DNA from: an uncultured Pelagibacteraceae bacterium
GTDB lineage: Bacteria > Pseudomonadota > Alphaproteobacteria > Pelagibacterales > Pelagibacteraceae
Assembly (NCBI GenBank): GCA_902539745.1
Contig: CACBKA010000001.1
Location: forward strand, 110,449 to 174,448
Direction: 5' to 3'
Length of the DNA: 64,000 nt
Position numbers and translations under genes: made by a program. The notes beneath the pieces are model-generated. The model was not told the origin of the DNA. It saw only the letters and a list, made by a program, of their open reading frames with translations, and did no database searches. Positions 18,068 to 27,343 of the stretch are shown in pieces. Position 1 is the first letter of the stretch. Every line of letters begins with the position of its first letter.

Positions 18068-19429
18068 TTAATTTATACCTTTTATGCCAAGAGATTTGAG
18101 TTTTCTATGAAGCGCTGATCTTTCCATGCCAATAAACTCTGCTGTTTTGGAAATGTTGCCTTTATTCTTTCTCAATTGATTTAAAAGATAGTTTTTTTCG
18201 AAATTCTCTCTTGCTTGCTTAAGTGGATATGACATTGATGTTGTGGTTTCATTTAAATTTTGCGTCGAATTTTTATTCAATATCTCATTTAATAATCTCG
18301 TTATATTAGATTTATTTTCATTTTGAGATAATATAGATATTCTTTCAACTAAATTTCTTAATTCTCTAACATTTCCTGGCCAATCATAACTATAAAGCAA
18401 TTCCTCATCTACATTTAATTTTATCTCGGGAATTCCATTAATTTCAGATATTTTCTTTTGAAAATAATTTATTAAAATTGGTATATCATCTGGCCTTGAA
18501 CTTAATTTGGGTATCTCAATTGGGACAACATTAATCCTGTGATATAAATCCTCCCTAAAATTTCCCATTGTAACCTCGCTTTTAAGATCTTTTGAAGTTG
18601 AGGAAATAATTCTTATATTGACATTTATATCTTTAGTTCCATTTATTCTTTTAAACTTTTGATCGATTAAAACTCTTAAAATTTTAGCCTGTGTATCAAG
18701 CGGTATTTCGGAAACCTCATCAATTAATAAAGTTCCATTAGATGCTTTTTCTAGAAAACCATAGGATACACTACCGTCCTTATTTTCAGTGCCAAATAAT
18801 TCATTTTCGTAATTATCAGATTGAAGTAAAGCCCCGTTCATAACAATAAACGGGTTTTTTGAACGATTAGAATTTTTGTGAATTTTTCTTGCAACCAATT
18901 CTTTACCAGAACCTGTTGGACCAGAAATTAAAACTCTACTATCTGTTGAGGATAATTTACTTATAAGTTTTTTTATTTTTAAAATTTGATTACTTTCGCC
19001 AATTAACTCAAAAGAGTGGAACATTTTATTTTCTAATTTAAGGTTTTCCCTTTTAAGTTTAATATTTTCTAGAGCTCTATTTATAAAATTTAACAATTGT
19101 TCAGTAGCAAATGGTTTTGTAATAAATTCGTATGCCCCGAGTTTTAATGACTCTACTGCCATCTCAACATTAGCATGGCCCGAAATCATAATAACTGGCA
19201 CTAAATCTGTAATTTTTTTTATTTTCTTTAGTAAATCAATACCGTCTTTATCTCCTTTGTCTAATTTAACATCAATAACAGCTACGTCGGGTAATTGTTT
19301 ATCTATTTCAAAAGACGCTTGGTCAAAATTTGCTGCTTCTCTTACAATAAAGTTTTTGTCTTTCAGAATATTTGAAATCAGATTTCTGATATCAAAATTA
19401 TCATCAACAACTAAAATTTCATTTTTCAT
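18068..19429 (-). CDS. ntrX: NtrX-like response regulator lacking the sigma-54 contact loop
   Basis: A 453-residue regulator: receiver domain (phospho-acceptor Asp53), AAA+ domain with Walker A GPTGSGKE at 170-177 and Walker B-like TLLIDEV, and a C-terminal Fis-type helix-turn-helix (ISKTAEFIGMERSALHRKL). At about 211-229, where sigma-54 activators carry GAFTGA, the sequence is LFGTENKDGSVSYGFLEKA. Without GAFTGA it is unlikely to activate sigma-54 polymerase, as is reported for alphaproteobacterial NtrX proteins. It overlaps ntrY by one base. Confidence 0.9.
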   Translation of the reverse strand: MKNEILVVDDNFDIRNLISNILKDKNFIVREAANFDQASFEIDKQLPDVAVIDVKLDKGDKDGIDLLKKIKKITDLVPVIMISGHANVEMAVESLKLGAYEFITKPFATEQLLNFINRALENIKLKRENLKLENKMFHSFELIGESNQILKIKKLISKLSSTDSRVLISGPTGSGKELVARKIHKNSNRSKNPFIVMNGALLQSDNYENELFGTENKDGSVSYGFLEKASNGTLLIDEVSEIPLDTQAKILRVLIDQKFKRINGTKDINVNIRIISSTSKDLKSEVTMGNFREDLYHRINVVPIEIPKLSSRPDDIPILINYFQKKISEINGIPEIKLNVDEELLYSYDWPGNVRELRNLVERISILSQNENKSNITRLLNEILNKNSTQNLNETTTSMSYPLKQARENFEKNYLLNQLRKNKGNISKTAEFIGMERSALHRKLKSLGIKGIN

Positions 19430-21204
19430 TATATAGCTGGTAAATATATCTCTATTATTGCCCCAGATGTTTTTTTAAGAAAGTTAATGTCACCATTGTG
19501 CTCATTTATAATTTTACTTACTATAGGTAAACCTAATCCTGTACCTTTTGTTTTTGTTGTGTAATAAGGTTTAGTTATATTATTTATATCGTTGAAACCA
19601 GGACCATTATCCAGCATTTTGATCACTATATATTCATTATTTCTGTCGATTTCTACAACAATTTTACCTTGTAAATTCTTATCTTTTTGTTTTTTTTCCT
19701 CTATTGCTTCAATAGAATTTTTTATAAGATTTAAAAAAACTCTGTAGAGCTGGTCGCTATCACCTTTAATACTAAAATTTTGTTTTTTATCGATAACTAC
19801 TTTTAGGTTTAAATTTTTGTCTGACATTTTGTAAAATTCTACTGCTCTCTCAACAACATTTGAAATATTAATCTTTTTTAATATTGGAGATGGCATTCTT
19901 GCAAAATCTGAAAATTCATTAACCAATTTTTCGATATCTTTAATCTGTCTATTGATTGTGCTTAGATAATTATCAAAGTTTTTACTTTTATCTTTTAGCT
20001 GATCTGAATATTTCTCTTTTAAACTATCTATTGATAACTGAATTGGTGTTAAGGGATTTTTAATTTCATGTGCAAGTTTTCGTGCAACACTCTCCCATGC
20101 AGAATACCTTTCTGCAACTAAAAGTTTGTCTTGTTGTTTTTTCAATCTCTCGATCATGTTATTAAAATTTTGATTAAGAGATTTAATTTCTTCATCCGCA
20201 TCTACATCTGGTACTCTACTATCTAATTTCCCAGCACTTATATTTTTTGAGGCAGATATTAAATTAATTATAGGCTTTGTTAATCTTTGTGCAAATGTTA
20301 CAGCAAGAACAATAGTTAAAAATAACAATAATGAAACAATAATTATATAAATAATTGCAAATGTTATTTTAATTCCGGTTCTATTATTTTCGACAGTATA
20401 ATAAAAATTTACTGCCTGTTCTGTTTCATCTAAATATTGAAGTAGTTGAGGTTGAATATTTTTTGAAATATAAAGATATGTATCAATAAAATTACCAAGC
20501 TTTATAATAAATGCAGTTTTGTTTTCTTTAGAAAGATTTACTGAAACAGGATTACCTTCCAACGCTTTTTCAAAAATCTCTTCTGAGGGGATCGGGAATT
20601 CATCTTCCGGGTTACTGACGTCTGCAAGTAACACTGTACCAGAGCTATCAAAAATATATAGATCATCGACTTTTCTCAAATTTTTTTGAGCCCTAACTAT
20701 ATTTGAGAATCTTTTAGGGCTAGAAAAGAAAGTTTGTGAATATCTATTTAAATCTTGACTAATTAAATAGATGTCTGTCTCAACTGTTTTTTGGGTCTCC
20801 TCTATATAATTTTTTGCAACTTGATAAGAATTATTAACTGCAGAAGTAATTCTTTTATCAAAATATTTTTGTAAACCTACGTTAAATAAAACTAATGAAA
20901 ATATAGCAATAACTAATGATGGTAAAAATGCAAATAATGAAAATTGCAAAACATAATTAATGCTTGTTTTTGATCCAGAACGTTTCTTTGAATATTGTGT
21001 GTATAATTTTGAGGTTTCTTGTATTAAAAGTAGCAAAAAAATTAATAAAAGCGTTACGTCTAACATTAATAAATACTGTAGGTTATCCTCGTTTAAAAAA
21101 AGGAAACCTTGATTAATAAATGTTATAAATGTGAATACCCCAAGTATTACACATAAAAAGGAAACGCTAAAAAACCACTTAAAATTTTTTATGGTATTAA
21201 TCAT
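19429..21204 (-). CDS. ntrY: NtrY-like membrane sensor histidine kinase (no PAS domain)
   Basis: A 591-residue sensor kinase: hydrophobic spans near 12-32, 45-62, 84-110 and 278-303, an extracytoplasmic region at 111-277, a HAMP linker (about 303-355), phospho-acceptor His379 in LAHEIKNPLTP and an ATPase domain ending with GTGLGLPIVSKIINEHNG. NtrY proteins are usually ~720-770 residues with a PAS domain between HAMP and kinase; here the HAMP runs straight into the dimerisation helix, so the PAS module has been lost. It is first in the ntrY-ntrX-trkA-trkH run. Confidence 0.9.
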   Translation of the reverse strand: MINTIKNFKWFFSVSFLCVILGVFTFITFINQGFLFLNEDNLQYLLMLDVTLLLIFLLLLIQETSKLYTQYSKKRSGSKTSINYVLQFSLFAFLPSLVIAIFSLVLFNVGLQKYFDKRITSAVNNSYQVAKNYIEETQKTVETDIYLISQDLNRYSQTFFSSPKRFSNIVRAQKNLRKVDDLYIFDSSGTVLLADVSNPEDEFPIPSEEIFEKALEGNPVSVNLSKENKTAFIIKLGNFIDTYLYISKNIQPQLLQYLDETEQAVNFYYTVENNRTGIKITFAIIYIIIVSLLLFLTIVLAVTFAQRLTKPIINLISASKNISAGKLDSRVPDVDADEEIKSLNQNFNNMIERLKKQQDKLLVAERYSAWESVARKLAHEIKNPLTPIQLSIDSLKEKYSDQLKDKSKNFDNYLSTINRQIKDIEKLVNEFSDFARMPSPILKKINISNVVERAVEFYKMSDKNLNLKVVIDKKQNFSIKGDSDQLYRVFLNLIKNSIEAIEEKKQKDKNLQGKIVVEIDRNNEYIVIKMLDNGPGFNDINNITKPYYTTKTKGTGLGLPIVSKIINEHNGDINFLKKTSGAIIEIYLPAI

Positions 21205-21249
21205 TTTAAATACTTAACATTTTACATAAATATGAGGTAAATTAATATA

Positions 21250-22389
21250 ATGAGTTTTTGCTTAATTTTATTAGCGGCTGGAGATAGTAAAAGATTTAAT
21301 TCTAAAATCCCAAAACCATTCATTAAAATCGCTGGAAAAACCCTTTTGGAGCATTCTTTAACAAAATTTAATAAAATAAAGGAGATTAAAGACACTATTG
21401 TTGTTGTTAAAAAAAAACATTTAAGATTTTTAAAGAAAATAGGTCATAAGAATATTCATAAAGTAATTGGGGGTAAAACTAGACAAATATCAACATTAAA
21501 TGCTTTAAGATACATAAAAAAGAATAATTTCAAATGTGGCAATGTTTTAATCCATGATTCTGCGAGACCTAATTTTTCAATAAAATTCATAAAAAAAATC
21601 ATTAAAGCTTCAAAAAGAAATATTGTAATACCTAAAATACCAATTCATGATGCACTTAAAGAAAAAGTTGCTGATAGATTTGTGCTAAATTTACCAAGAG
21701 AGAATTTTTTTTCAACACAGACGCCACAATCATTCAAATTTAAAGAAATATTTAATCTTCATATAAGAAACAAATCCCTTTATAAAGATGACGATCTATC
21801 TTTAGTTCAGCCATTGAAAAATGTTAAGTTTATTGATGGAGAAAAAAATAATTTCAAAATTACAAATATAAATGATCTGATGATGCTAAAAAATTATATT
21901 AATCTTAAAACAAGCATGGGAATTGGTTTTGATGTTCATAGACTTGTTCCAAAAAGAAAGCTTTATCTTGCTGGATTGAAAATTAAATCAAAACTAGGAA
22001 CACTCGGACATTCTGATGGTGATCCTGTTCTTCATGCTATTACTGATGCAATTTTAGGTGCTTGTAAAATGGGTGATATAGGTCAAATGTTTTCAGATAA
22101 AAATAAAAAATTTAAAAATATTAGCTCGACAATTCTATTGAAAAGAGTCTTAAAAAAAATAAGCTCTTATGGATATATTATTAATAATATTGATATTAAT
22201 ATCATTGCTCAAACACCAAAAATAAAGAAACACAAAAACAAAATGATTCATAATATTTCTAAAATTTGTGAAATTTCAAAAGACCAAATCAATATAAAAG
22301 GGAAGACCACTGAGAAATTGGGTGTTATTGGAAAAGAAAAAGCTATAGCTACTGAGGTGATTGTGTCCATTGTAAAATATGATCAATAA
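21250..22389 (+). CDS. ispDF: Bifunctional IspD/IspF isoprenoid enzyme
   Basis: A 379-residue fusion of two MEP-pathway enzymes. The N-terminal IspD half (about 1-220) starts LILLAAGDSKRFNSKIPKPF and makes CDP-methylerythritol; the C-terminal IspF half (about 223-379) has GIGFDVHRLV and LGHSDGDPVLHAITDAILGA with the metal ligands and cyclises the product. The fusion is common in alphaproteobacteria. Together with dxr in this window it shows use of the MEP route. It is divergent from ntrY and overlaps pgpA by 11 bases. Confidence 0.95.
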   Translation: MSFCLILLAAGDSKRFNSKIPKPFIKIAGKTLLEHSLTKFNKIKEIKDTIVVVKKKHLRFLKKIGHKNIHKVIGGKTRQISTLNALRYIKKNNFKCGNVLIHDSARPNFSIKFIKKIIKASKRNIVIPKIPIHDALKEKVADRFVLNLPRENFFSTQTPQSFKFKEIFNLHIRNKSLYKDDDLSLVQPLKNVKFIDGEKNNFKITNINDLMMLKNYINLKTSMGIGFDVHRLVPKRKLYLAGLKIKSKLGTLGHSDGDPVLHAITDAILGACKMGDIGQMFSDKNKKFKNISSTILLKRVLKKISSYGYIINNIDINIIAQTPKIKKHKNKMIHNISKICEISKDQINIKGKTTEKLGVIGKEKAIATEVIVSIVKYDQ

Positions 22390-22891
22390 ATTTAATTACT
22401 ATTTTGTGACCCTTTTAATTTTTGGAGACTCTGTACAAAAATATAGAGGGACATGGGCTTCATTATTTACGGTATTATTTCTTTTTATAATAATTTATTT
22501 TTTAAAAATATCAGTTTTTGTAGTAACGATTTTATTACTTATTATTTTTGTTTATTCGTATTTTGCAATAGCCTCTTCATTAAAAAATTTCAAAGAGTCG
22601 GATCCACAGGAAATTGTAATTGATGAGTTTGTTGGTCAATCCATACCAATAATACTTTTTGAAATCTTTCATGGTGATAGAGATTATTCTGCTTATGAAT
22701 CACTTCAGATATATTTCTGGTTTTTTTTATTATTTAGAGTATTTGATGGTTTAAAACCTTTTCCAATTGATTATGTAGATAAAAAATTCAAAAATACATT
22801 TGGAATTTTATTTGATGATATTTTAGCGGGTATTTATGTTGTTTTGTGTTTAATATTATTTATGGTTGGTAAAACTTACTTGCTTCAATGA
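22379..22891 (+). CDS. pgpA: Phosphatidylglycerophosphatase A
   Basis: A 170-residue membrane enzyme that removes phosphate from phosphatidylglycerophosphate. Family signatures are the early GTWASLF segment, IVIDEFVGQSIPI (about 79-91, with acidic catalytic residues) and RVFDGLKPFPIDYVDK. It contains about four membrane spans. It sits between ispDF and cinA, as in other alphaproteobacteria, with overlaps on both sides. Confidence 0.9.
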   Translation: MINKFNYYFVTLLIFGDSVQKYRGTWASLFTVLFLFIIIYFLKISVFVVTILLLIIFVYSYFAIASSLKNFKESDPQEIVIDEFVGQSIPIILFEIFHGDRDYSAYESLQIYFWFFLLFRVFDGLKPFPIDYVDKKFKNTFGILFDDILAGIYVVLCLILFMVGKTYLLQ

Positions 22892-23358
22892 AAAAAATTA
22901 GTGTAAATTTAGTAAAATCTTTAAAGAAAAAAAAATTAACTTTAGCTATTGCAGAGTCTTGTACAGGGGGCTTGCTTTCGTCATCTATAACAGGAGTAAG
23001 TGGTTCATCCAAAGTCTTTAAATTTGGTTTAGTTACATATTCAAACCAATCAAAAAATAAAATTTTAAAGGTTCCCAATAATATTATAAAAAAGTATGGT
23101 GCCGTAAGTATTCAGTGCTGTTTATCTATGGTTAATAATCTTAGTAAAATTGCGAAAAGCAATATATCTATATCGATTACAGGAATAGCTGGCCCTGGTG
23201 GTGGGAGTAAAAATAAGCCAGTTGGTTTAGTCTTCATAGGCTTAAAAAAAGGTAATAAAGTTAAAGGTCTAAAATATATTATTAATAATAAAGGAAGAAC
23301 TTATATTCAAAATGCTATTGTAAGAAAGTCACTAAAATTAATTAAAGACCTAATCTAG
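22888..23358 (+). CDS. pncC: CinA C-terminal-domain protein (nicotinamide-nucleotide amidase type)
   Basis: A 156-residue stand-alone CinA C-terminal domain. The active-site region AIAESCTGGLLSSSITGVSG (about 20-39) and the later SITGIAGPGGGSKNKPVGLV segment are complete. Members deamidate nicotinamide mononucleotide in NAD salvage. It overlaps pgpA by four bases and the convergent small membrane gene by four bases. Confidence 0.88.
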   Translation: MKKISVNLVKSLKKKKLTLAIAESCTGGLLSSSITGVSGSSKVFKFGLVTYSNQSKNKILKVPNNIIKKYGAVSIQCCLSMVNNLSKIAKSNISISITGIAGPGGGSKNKPVGLVFIGLKKGNKVKGLKYIINNKGRTYIQNAIVRKSLKLIKDLI

Positions 23359-23654
23359 TTTGATATAAAAATCATCATTTTAGCAACTATAAGATTTGTA
23401 AGTAAAAATAATATAAGGGTATCAATATATAATAAAAAGATTAATTTATTTCTTATCCTTTTTCTTTGATTTAAAGATTGAGTATCCTTGTCCCAATATT
23501 TTTTAAAGTCTTTGTCGTCTTTGAAATCATATGAAAACATCCAGTAGTTTTGATTATTTTCATTTGGATCGCCAGTTTTATAATAATTGATAAGGTCTCT
23601 AAGATAATACCAAATAATAACAAACAAGATTGTAAATAATAGTGTTGTAATCAT
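23355..23654 (-). CDS. Small two-helix membrane protein of unknown function
   Basis: A 99-residue protein with an N-terminal hydrophobic helix ([20 protein letters not shown]), a polar middle rich in Asp, Lys and Tyr, and a second hydrophobic helix near 73-95. I do not recognise a family. It overlaps the start of the downstream coding unit order: its ATG touches the stop of the coq10-like gene upstream (4-base overlap), so it is probably the last gene of the lipA-coq10 run. Confidence 0.65.
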   Translation of the reverse strand: MITTLLFTILFVIIWYYLRDLINYYKTGDPNENNQNYWMFSYDFKDDKDFKKYWDKDTQSLNQRKRIRNKLIFLLYIDTLILFLLTNLIVAKMMIFISN

Positions 23655-24100
23655 TTTTTTGTATATAATTTAATTGCTCTTTGCTCAAAAGCATCAGCAA
23701 TTTTTTTTAATCCAAGATCAAAAGACTTTTGCATAATCATATTGTACACTATATTCTTAATTTCAAAATCAATTTCAAAGTGAACTTCGCTTTGATTATT
23801 AATTTCTCTTATTTGCCATTTGTTCTCTAGATGTTTCAGTGGTCCACCAATATTATTTACTAAAATTTTTCCTTTATCTTTGTAATAGGTAACATGGCTG
23901 GTATAGGTCTGATTTAAAAATTTTTTTCCAACAGTTAAATCTGCCTCCATTTCAATCATATCTGGTTTGTCATCTTTTCTATGAATTTTGCCTGATAAAC
24001 ACCAAGGAACAAATTCAGGATATTTCTCAATATCTAGTATCATTGTTACTAAATCTTTTTTATTACAAGGAATAATTTTTTTTATTGAAGCTGTTGGCAT
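23651..24100 (-). CDS. Coenzyme Q-binding START-domain protein (COQ10/RatA family)
   Basis: A 149-residue single-domain SRPBCC/START protein, starting with the family-like [20 protein letters not shown] and EFVPWC. COQ10 proteins bind ubiquinone and help respiration; the E. coli homologue RatA was described as a ribosome-associated toxin. The position immediately after lipA is conserved in alphaproteobacteria and supports the COQ10-type annotation. It overlaps lipA by 19 bases. Confidence 0.85.
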   Translation of the reverse strand: MPTASIKKIIPCNKKDLVTMILDIEKYPEFVPWCLSGKIHRKDDKPDMIEMEADLTVGKKFLNQTYTSHVTYYKDKGKILVNNIGGPLKHLENKWQIREINNQSEVHFEIDFEIKNIVYNMIMQKSFDLGLKKIADAFEQRAIKLYTKK

Positions 24101-25023
24101 TTAAGTTGCTCATCTCTTTTAATTTTGAGTTTTTTAAAATCTTCATCAGCATGATATGAAGATCTTGTTAAAGGTGATGAAGCAACTAATAAAAATCCTT
24201 TAGATAACGCAATTTCTTTTAATTCTTTAAATTCATCAGGATGATAATATCTTTGAAGTGGGTAGTGTTTAGGTGATGGTTGTAAATACTGACCAATTGT
24301 TAGAAAATCGACATTAGCTATTCTTAGATCATCCATAACCTGTAAGATTTCATTTTTATTTTCCCCCAAACCAACCATTATTCCCGATTTTGTGAACATA
24401 TTTGGTTTAATTTTTTTTACGGATTCCAATAATTTAATAGATCCAAAATATCTTGAGCCTGGTCTTACCTGTAAATATAAACTAGGTACAGTTTCTATAT
24501 TATGATTAAAGACATCGGGATTTGCCTCTAAAACCTTTTTAAATGCATCTCCTTTTCTTAAAAAATCTGGTGTTAAAACCTCTATAGTTGTATTAGGATT
24601 TTTTTTCTTTGTTTCTAGAACCACATTTTTAAAGTGTTCAGCACCTCCGTCTTCAAGATCGTCTCTATCGACTGAAGTAATAACTACGTGATTTAAATTC
24701 AATTCCTTTACAGCTTTTGAGATTTTAAGATGTTCAAAAGAGTCGAGTGCTCCTGGTTTTCCAGTTTTCACATCACAAAATGCACATCCCCTTGTGCAAG
24801 TATCTCCCATAATCATAAATGTTGCATGTTTTTTGCTCCAACACTCAGTAATATTTGGACAATTTGCTTCCTGGCAGACAGTGTGAAGATTGTTTTTATT
24901 TACGATTGCTTTGGTATTAAAAAATGTCTGGCTATCAAGAACTTTAGATCTTATCCAACTAGGTTTTTTTTTAATTGGGTTGTAAGGTTTATTTATTTTT
25001 TCGGGGTGACGTGGTTTAGTCAT
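24082..25023 (-). CDS. lipA: Lipoyl synthase
   Basis: A 313-residue radical-SAM enzyme that inserts two sulfurs into protein-bound octanoate. Both iron-sulfur motifs are visible: the auxiliary cluster [13 protein letters not shown] and the radical-[11 protein letters not shown]. The C-terminal [13 protein letters not shown] carries the conserved RSSYH ligand Ser. It overlaps the ftsB-like gene by eight bases. In many alphaproteobacteria pdhABC and lpd lie just upstream; here they are absent. Confidence 0.96.
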   Translation of the reverse strand: MTKPRHPEKINKPYNPIKKKPSWIRSKVLDSQTFFNTKAIVNKNNLHTVCQEANCPNITECWSKKHATFMIMGDTCTRGCAFCDVKTGKPGALDSFEHLKISKAVKELNLNHVVITSVDRDDLEDGGAEHFKNVVLETKKKNPNTTIEVLTPDFLRKGDAFKKVLEANPDVFNHNIETVPSLYLQVRPGSRYFGSIKLLESVKKIKPNMFTKSGIMVGLGENKNEILQVMDDLRIANVDFLTIGQYLQPSPKHYPLQRYYHPDEFKELKEIALSKGFLLVASSPLTRSSYHADEDFKKLKIKRDEQLKCQQLQ

Positions 25024-25315
25024 TTGTTTTAATTAGTACCTCCCCCTTTTTTCCATACATAAATTTTTCTCTAATCAAAGTATCAACTAAATCATAGCTT
25101 TGAATGTTAGATAATAAGTTGTTTTTATTTTCAATACTTTGCAGTTCATCAACTAACAGTCCTTTTTCATTATTTAGATTGCTCAATAGTGTTTTTTTCT
25201 CAAAATAGGATATTAAACCTCTTTCACCAGTAAAAAGATTTATAGATATATATAATAGAAAAAAAATATTTAAAAAAAGTAGTTTTTTTCTTTTTAATAC
25301 TTTTAAAAACTCCAT
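25016..25315 (-). CDS. FtsB/DivIC-type septum initiator protein
   Basis: A 99-residue bitopic protein: short cytoplasmic start, one membrane helix (about 12-30) and a coiled-coil region (about 36-70) ending in the family-type [21 protein letters not shown]. Such proteins join FtsL and FtsQ in the divisome. It lies two bases after eno, the standard alphaproteobacterial position. Confidence 0.82.
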   Translation of the reverse strand: MEFLKVLKRKKLLFLNIFFLLYISINLFTGERGLISYFEKKTLLSNLNNEKGLLVDELQSIENKNNLLSNIQSYDLVDTLIREKFMYGKKGEVLIKTND

Positions 25316-25317
25316 TG

Positions 25318-26526
25318 TTATATTTTAGCTATTTTTGAGGAATTTCCAAGTTCCTCTTCGATTCTTATAAGGCGATTATACTTAGATACTCTCTCAGATC
25401 TTGATAATGAGCCTGTTTTAATTTGTGATGATTTTGTCGCAACAGCTAAATCAGCTATAAATGTATCTTCTGAGTCGCCTGATCTATGCGAGATCACTGT
25501 CTGAAATTTATTCTCATGTGCTAAATTAATTGCATCCAACGTCTCACTGACAGTACCAACTTGATTTGGTTTGATCAGAATTGCATTTGCAGATTTTTCT
25601 GAGATACCTTTTTTTAATCTTTTCAAATTTGTAGCAAATAGATCATCACCGACAATCTGAATATTTGTTTTAGAGGTGAGCTCGCTGCTCGACTTCCAAT
25701 CGTCTTCGTTAAAAGGATCTTCAATTGATTTTATAGGATATTTATTAAATAAGCTTGTAAAGTATTCTACATTTTTAGGTTTTTTTAATTCATTTGCTGC
25801 CACATCTAAGCATATTGAAATATCTTTACCTGGAACAAAACCCGTGGCTTCAATTGATTGTATAATGAATTCTATTGCTTGTTCATCCGATTTTAAAGAG
25901 GGTGCAAAGCCACCTTCGTCACCTACACTTGTTGAAATATTCATCTTTTCTAAATTTTTTTTTAATTTTTGAATAACCAAATAAGACATTCTCATGCACT
26001 CTTTGAAACTTTCAGCTCCATCTGGTCTAATCATGAATTCTTGTATTTCTAAAGAATTATTTGCATGTGCCCCTCCATTTATTATATTCATCATAGGGAT
26101 GGGTAGTGTGTTTACGGCGTTACCTCCAATAAACTTAAATAGTGGAGTTTTTTTTTCTAATGCAGCGTTTTTAATTGCAGCAATTGATACTGCTAATATT
26201 GCATTTGCACCTAACCTTTTCTTTTGTTCTGTGCCATCCAAGTCTATTAATGTTTGATCAATTTTTTTTTGATCTTTTGTGTCAATATTATTTAAAGCTT
26301 TAAAAATAGGACCATTTATATTTTCTACCGCTTTAAAAACACTTTTGCCTAAATAGTCGTTATTTTCATTATCTCTTAATTCGTAAGCTTCATGTGTTCC
26401 TGTTGATGCACCTGAAGGTACAATTGCTAAAGAAGAACCAATTTCTGAAAATAATTCTGCCTCAACTGTTGGATTACCTCGGCTGTCGAAAACTTGTCTA
26501 CCTATAATCTTTTTAATTTTAGCCAT
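25318..26526 (-). CDS. eno: Enolase (shortened loop)
   Basis: A 402-residue enolase that converts 2-phosphoglycerate to phosphoenolpyruvate. Visible are [15 protein letters not shown] near 38-52, [10 protein letters not shown] with the acid-base Glu, metal-ligand segments [18 protein letters not shown] and VGDDLF, and the catalytic Lys in ILIKPNQVG. It is about 20 residues shorter than usual; the missing residues lie between LDVAANE and [10 protein letters not shown], a variable surface loop. Catalytic residues look complete. Confidence 0.95.
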   Translation of the reverse strand: MAKIKKIIGRQVFDSRGNPTVEAELFSEIGSSLAIVPSGASTGTHEAYELRDNENNDYLGKSVFKAVENINGPIFKALNNIDTKDQKKIDQTLIDLDGTEQKKRLGANAILAVSIAAIKNAALEKKTPLFKFIGGNAVNTLPIPMMNIINGGAHANNSLEIQEFMIRPDGAESFKECMRMSYLVIQKLKKNLEKMNISTSVGDEGGFAPSLKSDEQAIEFIIQSIEATGFVPGKDISICLDVAANELKKPKNVEYFTSLFNKYPIKSIEDPFNEDDWKSSSELTSKTNIQIVGDDLFATNLKRLKKGISEKSANAILIKPNQVGTVSETLDAINLAHENKFQTVISHRSGDSEDTFIADLAVATKSSQIKTGSLSRSERVSKYNRLIRIEEELGNSSKIAKI

Positions 26527-27343
26527 TCTTTATTAGACTATCTATCTCGACTAATTGTTTTAAAAGCTTTGGCATTTGCGATAATGGAACCATGTTAGGT
26601 CCGTCAGATGGAGCATTGTCTGGGTCTTCGTGAGTTTCCATAAAAACTGCTGCCACCCCAACTGCTATTGCTGCTCGAGATAAATGTTCTACAAATTCTC
26701 TTTGACCACCACTTTTATCACCCATACCACCAGGCTGTTGAACTGAATGAGTTGCATCAAAAACAACTGGGTAACCAATCTTTGCCATAATAGGTAATGA
26801 TCTCATGTCGGATACTAAAGTGTTGTAGCCAAAACTTGCACCTCTCTCTGTAACCAAAATATTTTTATTTCCTGATTGTTCAATTTTTTTTGTGACATTG
26901 GTCATGTCCCAAGGAGCAAGAAACTGTCCTTTTTTAACATTAATAACTTTCCCAGTCTTTGCAGCAGCCACTAGTAAATCTGTTTGTCTACATAAGAAAG
27001 CTGGAATTTGTAAAACATCAACATGCTTTGATACTACATCGCATTGTTCGATTGAATGAATATCTGTAAGAACTGGAATTCCAACTTCTTTTTTAATTTT
27101 GTCAAAAACAGGTAAAGATTTTTCTAATCCTGCTCCCCTCTTACCATTTAAACTTGTTCTGTTAGCTTTATCAAAAGATGTTTTATAGATAAGACCAATG
27201 CCCAACTTTTCAGTAATTTTTTTTAAATCATTTGCAATCGTTAAAGCGTGTTTTTCGTTTTCAAGTTGGCAGGGACCGGCAATAAGAGTGAAAGGACCTT
27301 TGTTTGAAATGTTTAATTTTCCACACTTTACAGTTTTATCCAT
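26519..27343 (-). CDS. kdsA: KDO-8-phosphate synthase
   Basis: A 274-residue aldolase that condenses phosphoenolpyruvate with arabinose-5-phosphate to start KDO synthesis for lipopolysaccharide. [10 protein letters not shown] near residue 20, [19 protein letters not shown] and the late [12 protein letters not shown] are typical. It lies between pyrG and eno, with one-base and eight-base overlaps, the common proteobacterial order. Confidence 0.95.
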   Translation of the reverse strand: MDKTVKCGKLNISNKGPFTLIAGPCQLENEKHALTIANDLKKITEKLGIGLIYKTSFDKANRTSLNGKRGAGLEKSLPVFDKIKKEVGIPVLTDIHSIEQCDVVSKHVDVLQIPAFLCRQTDLLVAAAKTGKVINVKKGQFLAPWDMTNVTKKIEQSGNKNILVTERGASFGYNTLVSDMRSLPIMAKIGYPVVFDATHSVQQPGGMGDKSGGQREFVEHLSRAAIAVGVAAVFMETHEDPDNAPSDGPNMVPLSQMPKLLKQLVEIDSLIKNG

